A DNA stretch of 64,000 nt from Campanula takesimana. Its lineage: Eukaryota > Streptophyta > Magnoliopsida > Asterales > Campanulaceae. Shown here piece by piece: positions 56,593 to 64,000 of the stretch. The stretch's first letter is position 1, and each line of letters begins with the position of its first letter. A program made the translations under genes and the position numbers. The notes under the pieces are model-generated. The model ran no database searches. It had not been told where the DNA came from and saw only the letters and a list, made by a program, of their open reading frames with translations. Where the stretch lies: contig JAOWBW010000049.1 in NCBI GenBank assembly GCA_026119855.1, forward strand, positions 291,001 to 355,000, in the 5' to 3' direction.

Positions 56593-59500
56593 TCAGTTTA
56601 AAGCTTTGATTGATTCCAATGTGCACACACCCAGTAACCTCCTTAGCTTCATGAACGACTCCCTTTTGAGTGCCTTGGTGAAGATATCTGCAGCTTGATC
56701 TTCACTCTTACAGTAGATCAAATTAATTGTTCCAGCATTGCTAAGGTCTCTTAAGAAATGATACTTCACGTCAATATGTTTGCTTCTTCCGTGAAGCACT
56801 GGATTCTTCGACAACTTGATTGCTGAACTGTTATCACAGAAAATCATAGTAGCCCCCTCTTGCTTGAACTGTAGCTGCTCGAGAATTTTCCTCAGCCAAA
56901 TAGCTTGACAAGCACAAGCTGTTGCAGCGACAAACTCAGCTTCAGTAGTTGATAATGTAACAATAGGTTGCTTCCTCGATGACCATGAAACAGCTCCCGT
57001 ACCCAACATAAAAACATAGCCTGAAGTGCTCCTTCTATCATCTCGGTCTCCTGCATAATCACTATCAGTGTACCCAATTAAATCGGATGTTTCTCCCTTT
57101 CTGTAGAACAAACCAAAATCCTTAGTTCCTTGCAAATAACGAAGGATTCTTTTAGCAGCCAACATATGCATCTCCGTCGGCTTCTTCATATACCGACTTA
57201 TAAGACCCACAGAATACATGATGTCGGGTCTCGTCGCTGTCAAGTACATCAGGCTTCCCACGATCTGCTTGTAAAGTGTAATGTCCACCTTCTTGCCGTC
57301 TTGATCTTTGTGTAGCTTTAATCCAGTCTCACTTGGTGTACTCACAGGGTTACAATCTTTCATTTGAAACCTATCCAACACATCTCTCACATATTTCTTT
57401 TGAGAGATAAAGATCCCCGATGAAGATTGCACTGCTTCAATGCCAAGGAAGTAATGCATTGGCCCAAGATCAGACATTTCGAATTCCACCATCATAGACT
57501 TCTTGAATTCTTCAAACATTGCACCATCATTCCCAGTATAAATCAGATCGTCAACATATAAGCAAACTAGAAGTAATTTCCCTCCATCTCCAACTTTAAC
57601 AAATAAAGTGTGCTCATATGGACACTTCTGAAAATTTTCTTTCAGAAAATAAGCCTCGATACGACTATACCAAGCACGAGGCGCTTGTTTTAAACCGTAA
57701 AGGGCCTTTTTTAATCTGTAAACCTTATGCTCATTACCAGATTTAATATAGCCAGGGGGTTGATCAACAAATACCTTCTCCTCCAATGTTCCGTGCAAGA
57801 AAGCAGATTTGACGTCGAGTTGGAAGATATGCCATGAATTTTGGGCTGCTAACGCAACTACAAGCCTGATTGTATCGTGTCTGGCCACTGGAGCAAAAAC
57901 TTCCTTATAATCAACGCCGTACTCTTGCTTGTATCCTTTAGCCACCAAACGAGCCTTGTACTTGTCGACCTCACCATTTTCTCTTAGTTTTGTTTTAAGT
58001 ACCCACTTCACACCAATTGTCGTATGGCCTTCGGGAAGATCAAACAGCTCCCAAGTATTGTTTCTCTCTATGGCTTCAATTTCGTCATCCATTGCCTTTC
58101 TCCATTTTGATTCTTTCACTGCGCTTTCAAAATCTGTAGGATCACAATCTGAAAACAAAGCGAAGTAAGTGGACGCATCCTCTGCTTGATTAACTCCTGG
58201 CACATCATAGTCTGCCATCCAAGCATGCCTTCTTCGAACACGTTGGGGACGCTGAACTGCCTCTTTTTCTGTCCCTGAAATGGGTGAATTACCTTCCGGT
58301 TCAGCCACTATGACAATGCCTTCTATTGACGGAGTTGCTGGAACTACATCTTCAGTTTCTTCTTCACCATTAGAAATAAATGGAGCAGCTGCTTGCTGCG
58401 AATTCCAATTCCAAGTCTGCTCTTCATCAAAAATAACATCTCTGCTAGTCACAATCTTCTTCGTCACAGGATTGAATAACTTGTATGCTTTGGATGCTTC
58501 GCTTATGCCGAGAAAGACACACTTTTCACCCTTATCATCCAGCTTCCTTCTTTTCTCATTTGGAACATGTGCGTATGCGATGCATCCGAAAATTCTGAAG
58601 TGATCAACAGCTGGTCTCTGTCCACTCCAAGCCTCTTCTGGTGTCATGTTTTGAACAGCAAAAGTAGGACTTCTGTTCAAAAGATGACAACTCCATTGCA
58701 CTGCTTCAGGCCAAAAACGTTTTGGAACTCTTCCTCTGGCCAACAAGCTCCTAACCATGTTTAGAATGGTTCTATTTTTCCTCTCCGATACACCATTTTG
58801 CTGCGGTGTATAAGGAACTGTGAGCTGTCTTCGGATGCCTCATGCTTCACAATAGGTTTTGAATTCGTTAGAGCAATACTCTCCTCCACGATCAGTACGA
58901 AGAGTTTTAATGGTTCGCCCTGTTTGATTTTCAACCTGCGCCTTGAAGCTTTTAAATGCACTAAAAGCCTCTGATTTCTCCTGCAAAAAATAGACCCATG
59001 TTTTCCGAGAATGATCGTCAATGAAGGTAATAAAATATCTTTTACCCCCATTAGAGCATGGCGTTATCGGACCGCAAATGTCGGAATGAACAAGTTCAAG
59101 AATCTTCTTTGCTCTCCAGGATTTTCCTCGAGGGAATGAAACACGGTGTTGTTTGCCTATAACACACTCTTCACAAACTTGGGAAGGAATGCTAATATGA
59201 GGAATACCACTGACCATGTTTTTCTCTTGAAGAGTCTTTAACCCACCAAAATTTAAATGACCATAGCGAAAATGCCAAAGCCAGGAAGTTTCTTTCACAT
59301 CAGCCATCAAACAGGGATGATCACTTTCAATACTCAATGGAAATAGCCTATTAGAACTCATACGAACCACAGCAACTATTCCTCTAGATGGATCATAAAT
59401 CTCACAAGCACCCTTTTGAAAAGTTATTACATAACCCTTTTCTAAGAGTTGGCCAGCACTTAGGAGATTACTTTTCAACTCAGGAACGTAGAAAACATTT

Positions 59501-59718
59501 GAGATTGTTTCTACAGACCCATTCCTGTTTTTAATATTAATGTCACCCTTTCCCATAACATTAACCGTTGAACAATCACCAAAACGGACTTTGGAACGAA
59601 AGGCTTCATTTAAACAAGAAAAAAAAGACTTACTTCCACACATATGGTTGCTACAACCTGTATCCACGTACCAAACATCTGAAGTAGGTTCCGGACTGAC
59701 TTGAACCGCCATCAACAA
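56593..59718 (-). pseudogene. Copia pol (protease, integrase, RT, RNase H) with an in-frame stop
   Basis: One frame of about 1040 codons from 59718 to 56593, broken only by TGA at 58840-58838. Protease: WYVDTGCSNHMCG. Integrase: HHCC region with HFRYGHLNFGGL and CEECVIGKQH, then the catalytic core with FIDDHSRKTWVYF and RTDRGGEY; the stop falls shortly after GGEY. Reverse transcriptase: LDVKSAFLHG and the active site YVDDL. RNase H: YTDSDYAGD and SKHIDVKYHFLRD. The single nonsense codon splits integrase, so this copy is probably not autonomous. Its frame also differs from gag upstream. Confidence 0.93.
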
Positions 59719-60659
59719 GGTTTCAGCTTCCTTCTCTTCTGCGAAGTTTGATTTCTCTCCCTTTCTTTGTCATCAGGCAACTTAACATGACATTCAGAAC
59801 GAAAATGACCATATTGATGACATCGAAAGCATTCTACCTCAGATTTATCAAAGTGCTTATTCTTTCCTCTTCCTTTGCCTTGAGTTTGATCATCACCAGC
59901 TTTGAAGTATCTCTCACCATCTTGATTACTTCGACTTCGACCACCTCTTCCTCTGCCTCTACCACCACCTCTACCTCTACCTCTTCCTCCAGAATTTGAA
60001 GAATGAATAAATGTAGAGGCCTTTAAAGCTTGCTCCTCCGGAGTGGATCTGCGATTCATCTTCTTCTCACGAACCAACAACGAGCTTTGAAGTTCATCAA
60101 GCGTAAGCGTATCGATGTCCTTAGATTCTTCGATTGAGCATACAACATAGTCAAACTTTGGTGTCAACGAACGCAGTATCTTCTCAACAATGGCCACGTC
60201 TTCCATCTTTTCTCCGAGAAATCGCATCTTGCTAGCTATTTCCATGGTCTTTGAACAATAGTCATCAATCGATTCGCCTTCCTTCATTTGCAGAATCTCG
60301 AAATCTTTTCTCAAGGCCTGAAGCTGTGAACGCTTTACTTTGGAATTACCTTGATATTTTTTCTTCATGGAGTCCCAAATATCCTTGGAAGAATCTTTGA
60401 TAAGAATCGTCTCTAGGATAGACCGATCAATCGCTTGGAACAAGTAATTCTTTGCCTTCAGATCTTTTAACTTCAATCCCTCCAACTCTGATTTTTGTGC
60501 ATCCGTGACTGCCACACCAGCTGCTGGTGCTGCTACACCAGATTCAATCACCTGCCAGTACTCCTTTGATCTCAAGAAGTTCTCCATCAACATGCTCCAA
60601 TGGTCATAGTGACCATCAAAGCGGGGGATAGCTGGTTGCACAAAATTGTCGTTGGCCAT
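59712..60659 (-). CDS. Copia gag
   Basis: 315 codons starting MANDNFVQPAIPRFDG. The body is the UBN2/DUF4219 gag type (YWQVIESGV, KAKNYLFQAIDRSILETIL), followed by an Arg-Gly-rich segment and one CCHC zinc knuckle (CFRCHQYGHFRSEC). Its end overlaps the pol frame. Reading across, pol continues naturally (EKSNFAEEKEAETLLMAVQ) in the other frame from about 59763, so a one-base insertion near 59765-59775 (minus-strand aaagaaaggga) most likely separated a former gag-pol frame. Confidence 0.9.
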   Translation of the reverse strand: MANDNFVQPAIPRFDGHYDHWSMLMENFLRSKEYWQVIESGVAAPAAGVAVTDAQKSELEGLKLKDLKAKNYLFQAIDRSILETILIKDSSKDIWDSMKKKYQGNSKVKRSQLQALRKDFEILQMKEGESIDDYCSKTMEIASKMRFLGEKMEDVAIVEKILRSLTPKFDYVVCSIEESKDIDTLTLDELQSSLLVREKKMNRRSTPEEQALKASTFIHSSNSGGRGRGRGGGRGRGRGGRSRSNQDGERYFKAGDDQTQGKGRGKNKHFDKSEVECFRCHQYGHFRSECHVKLPDDKERERNQTSQKRRKLKPC

Positions 60660-60788
60660 GGAAACTTTTATGTTGCTGCAACAAAAGTGAAAAGAAAAAA
60701 AGGGATGTTGTATATTTTTTACTCACTCACTTCTGGTAAAGATCTCACAAGTCACTCTATGTTTTCTGAACCAAGCTCTGATACCAGA

Positions 60789-61037
60789 TGTGAACTAAAA
60801 AGGCAATAGGAACGAGAGAGATAGGCTGGAAACTTGTTATTCATTCATAACTCAAAAGCCTAATATATAGGCAATTACAAAACAGAAAGAGCACTAAAAT
60901 AGGACTGATAACAACCCATGATTTCCCTAATCCATTACTCCACTAACTCCTACAAAGTAGAAAACAAATAAACAAACTCCTAAGACTAGGTCAACTAAGA
61001 AACTAGAGCAGCTAACAAACTGCAATTTATTTCAACA
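60789..61037 (-). repeat. 5' LTR of the copia element
   Basis: 249 bp, same sequence as 56313-56561 by eye, bordered on its outer side by the caacc duplication and on its inner side by the tRNA-Met primer-binding site. Confidence 0.95.
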
Positions 61038-61221
61038 CAACCAACACTTGTGCAAACCCTCCTTCCTTAGGGCAAGAACAATCTCGACCTTCCTTATTAG
61101 ACCGACTCATGCCGCCCCAAGCGAATAATCATGACATGCTATAAATTCCCATTCCCGATAATCTCTCATATTTATCCGCCTACCTCCATTTCACTCCTAA
61201 CCAACTATAATGTTAACACTA

Positions 61222-61976
61222 AGCGTTTGTTTCACGGAAAATGTCCGGAAAACGTTTTCCGGAAAATGAAGTCAACGGAAAACATTTTCCGGTCAATGGA
61301 AATTAGGCTTGTTTCCTAAGGAAAACAACTTTCGGATTTCACCTAAGGAAGTTGTTTTCCGGAAAATTCGCTTGTTTCCTAAGGAAAACAACTTCCGGAT
61401 TTCACCTAAGGAAGTTGTTTTCCGGAAAATTCCTACCACGCCCTCACCCCACCCCCGACCCCCCCCCCCCCAATTTTTTTTTCTCATTATTATTTTTAAC
61501 TCCCATGCCCCCTGCCTACACACCCCACCCACCCACCCAACCCCCTACCCCACCCCCACCCACACAACACCCTACCCCCCCTCCCCCCAAAAAAAAAAAA
61601 AAAATTTACTCATTATTATTTTTAACTCCCCTGCCTACCCCACCCCACCCACCCACAAAAAAAAAATTAAAAATTAAAATAAAAAAAATTACTCATATTA
61701 TACTTTTTTTAAACTCCTCTACCCCCTGCCTACCCAACCCACCCATATTTAAAATTATTTTTTCACAAACTTCTCGAAAAATACCGAAAAATGTTTTTCG
61801 GAAAGCATTTTCTTAAGATTTACCAAACAAGAGAAAACATTTTCCGGAAAATGGTTTCCTTTTCCGGAAAACATTTTCCAAGAGAAAACATTTTCCGGAA
61901 AACGGTTTCCTTTTCCGGAAAACATTTTCAAGGAAATCATTTTCCGGAAGTCATTTTCCGTGAAACAAACGGAGCT
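61222..61976. mobile_element. MITE with TTTTCCGGAAAA arrays
   Basis: Ends gcgtttgtttcacggaaaat and, inverted, attttccgtgaaacaaacg. Both halves are filled with the palindrome ttttccggaaaa. The centre is C-rich with several long C and A runs. Exact ends and target duplication were not resolved. Confidence 0.65.
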
Positions 61977-62056
61977 TTTTAGCTTCGTATTATTGTCAAT
62001 CGCCTTCAAAAACCTTACTTTTAACACCGGAATGTCTTTGTCGAAGACCTTTTGGC

Positions 62057-62457
62057 TAGACGTGGCCAAATACGGGTGGGACGGGTACGGGTAAGGGTGG
62101 GAAAATGAATAAAAAGTAACATAAATGTTTAAAAATCTAACATTATTAACAAATTATGTTAGAAAATTAACAAACTATGTAGAAAACTAACGAAATATGT
62201 TACAAAACTAGTTGTTTGTTCATTAATTTCAGGCTGCTTAGCTTGCTAGATCATCAATACTGCTGGATTGACACTGACATTTTTGACATCATCAGGACTG
62301 TTGGTAGACTCATAGACTGGTAGTGGAAGTTTGATGTCATTTTTTGAGTACAACAAAACCTTAATTACTAGTATTGTAATTTTCTCAAATTTTATCATTT
62401 ACGGGTGCGGGTTGATGGGTTGTTACGGGTACGGAGGTTCCCGGTTGGCCATGTCTA
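62057..62457. mobile_element. hAT-like MITE carrying a copy of its own flank
   Basis: TIRs tagacgtggccaa and ttggccatgtcta; perfect 8 bp duplication cttttggc (62049-62056 and 62458-62465). Subterminal cgggtacggg motifs at both ends. About 190 bp of the interior (62208-62400, from tagttgtttgttcattaatt) repeats the DNA that directly follows the element (62466-62685). Confidence 0.85.
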
Positions 62458-64000
62458 CTTTTGGCTAGTTGTTTGTTCATTAATTTCAGGCTGCTTAGCT
62501 TACTAGATCATCAATACTGCTGGATTGACACCGACATTTTTGACATCATCAGGACTGTCGGTAGTAGACTCAGAGACTGGTAGTGGAAGTTTGATGTCAT
62601 TTTAACCACACAAAATGGTCTTTTTGAGTACCAACAAAACCTTAATTACTATTGTAATTTTCTCAAATTTTATCATTTTCTAAACTCAACCATGCTTCCA
62701 AGTTGTAAGGAGGCTATTACCTTGTCTTGTGCTTGATACTCTTTGCAGATTAATGGCCATTACTTTTTTTATAAAGAAGGACAAAAATTGCATGAAATCT
62801 GCTACCAATTGTTTTACAAGGAAGTGCAAACCTTAATGTATGTTATAAATGTGCAACAAAGCACCACCATTACTTATATTTATACCTTAATTTAAAACTT
62901 TAACCTATGCTTTCTTAATATTAAACTAATCAGTCGATCAAACGTCACTTCGTACGTCACCCTCTACTTAATACAATTATACCTAAATTAAGTTTTGATA
63001 AACAGAGGACTCCACTTCACTTATCATCTAAACACAAAACACAGTTAGGATTATCATCCTTTTCTCTGCAACTTGTTAGTTTAATTAATATGACAAAATA
63101 ATTTTGTAAGACGGGTCTCACTCACTAAGAGAGTAATTGGTTTGCTTTTTATGGGTGGCGCGGGAGAAACCCACTTTCTCTTCATTGAGATTTGTTTTAC
63201 GTGTGTAACCGTCTCACACAAGACTTCCTCAAATAATATTCATCCGTGCGATGGTAATTATCACACATGTAAACATATTTTTTAATTCACAAAACAAATA
63301 GTATCATTCTTTAAAAAAATAAAAAACTATTACTATGCAATTTTGTTTTTTTCCAAGCTAGGTGGATGATTAAAGTTGCTTCCTAAGCTAGGGCTTCTAA
63401 TTACGGTTACCATCAATTTAATCTTTATACCGACATTTTAATTATTATTTTATGCTGAAAGCTAGGGACTAAGACACATTTAAATGACTGTTTTGATATT
63501 GACAGGCAACAAAACTTTTCTATTAATTTATTATTATTACGCATTATTTAGACAGCTTTAGTGTTTATCCTATCATTCTAAGTTATAGATTAGGCCATCA
63601 TTAGGCAAAACCATTAAGTTTACCCTTTTTAAAATAGACAAATATGAGACGATCTCACACGTGAGACGGATCTCCTTGAGAGATTAAATGGTTTGCCCAC
63701 CTATGGGTGGGGCGGGGCAAGCCCATTTCCTCTCTTGTCAAGATCTGTCTCATGTGTGAGACCGTCTCACACAAGACTTCCTCACTTTAAAATAAATGAC
63801 GAGTTAACTTGTCAATTTCAAAACATCCACAATGAGAGAGGTTTTTAGAGAGTTTTTTATTTTCATAAAAGAACTCTATGTAGCTTTTTATTTATTGTAG
63901 ACGTTTTTAGAGTTGATTTCTCTTTGTAGAAAGAGCTTCTTTTTATTTATTTTTTTGTTTTTATATTAATATTCACCGACTTCATAAAGTGAGACGGAAA
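62458..64000. other. AT-rich right end; two inverted-repeat elements, no gene
   Basis: Two related inverted-repeat units carry gtctcacacaagacttcctc at their right ends: about 63100-63235 and 63645-63785 (cgatctcacacgtgagacgg at the left of the second). A further element of the gagcatccacaatg type may begin at 63823 (catccacaatgagagag) and run out of the window. No gene or RNA recognised. Confidence 0.5.

Larger units (their letters stand above)
56313..61037 (-). mobile_element. Ty1/copia LTR retrotransposon
   Basis: Two 249 bp LTRs (56313-56561 and 60789-61037), beginning tgtgaactaaaaaggc and ending ttatttcaaca, appear identical base for base. The pentamer caacc flanks both sides (56308-56312 and 61038-61042). 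On the minus strand the primer-binding site tggtatcagagc, complementary to initiator tRNA-Met, follows the 5' LTR directly, and a purine tract (aagggaggga) precedes the 3' LTR. Domain order protease, integrase, RT, RNase H is that of copia. Coding damage: gag and pol are out of frame and integrase has a stop. Confidence 0.97.

Noticed and set aside
57130..58764. Plus-strand frames across the copia element
   Set aside because: Antisense shadows of the RT and RNase H frame.
61309..61816. Pro/Thr-rich frames of up to 154 codons
   Set aside because: Products of C-rich and TTTTCCGGAAAA repeats inside a MITE; low complexity, no start or domain.

Overview
The window is nuclear DNA of a flowering plant, almost certainly a core eudicot. 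It has spliced genes with GT-AG introns, plant-specific families, very many small Stowaway-type MITEs with the CTCCCTCCGTCCC terminus, Helitrons, a Ty1/copia element and a Ty3/gypsy-like LTR. The species cannot be read from the sequence. All exon models were assembled by eye from reading frames, splice dinucleotides and remembered family sequences; none has been run through software.

Layout. 2243-6648 (-): seven-exon GH28 polygalacturonase. 12852-16487 (+): TIM13, whose 3.4 kb intron holds several nested transposons. 20192-25501 (+): F-box protein SKIP8. 27341-28759 (-): single-exon Integrator subunit 3. 29068-32793: a fold-back Mutator-like element and a probable solo gypsy LTR. 35034-37399 (-): Asn-rich DCD-domain protein (NRP). 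37400-43019: MITEs, a Helitron with three internal 280 bp repeats and a Mutator-like element. 43020-55863 (+): three tandem genes described below. 56313-61037 (-): copia retrotransposon with apparently identical LTRs. The right end is MITEs only.

The striking part is 43020-55863. The third gene is an ordinary plastid 3-ketoacyl-ACP synthase I (KASI). The two genes upstream are chimeras. Each starts with a presequence related to KASI, continues with a shrunken piece of KASI exon 2 that has lost the active-site cysteine, and then carries part of accD, normally a plastid gene for the beta-carboxyltransferase subunit of acetyl-CoA carboxylase. The first gene (175 aa) carries only the accD zinc-ribbon half. 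The second (328 aa) carries only the carboxyltransferase half. One ends where the other begins. The reading is that accD moved to the nucleus by landing in a KASI duplicate, that this chimera duplicated in tandem, and that the copies lost complementary halves, leaving a two-piece nuclear accD beside its presequence donor. Acetyl-CoA carboxylase makes malonyl-CoA and KASI uses malonyl-ACP, so the cluster joins two steps of plastid fatty-acid synthesis.

Most of the remaining space is transposon-derived, with insertions inside insertions at several places. Some long stretches show nothing recognisable and are marked so.
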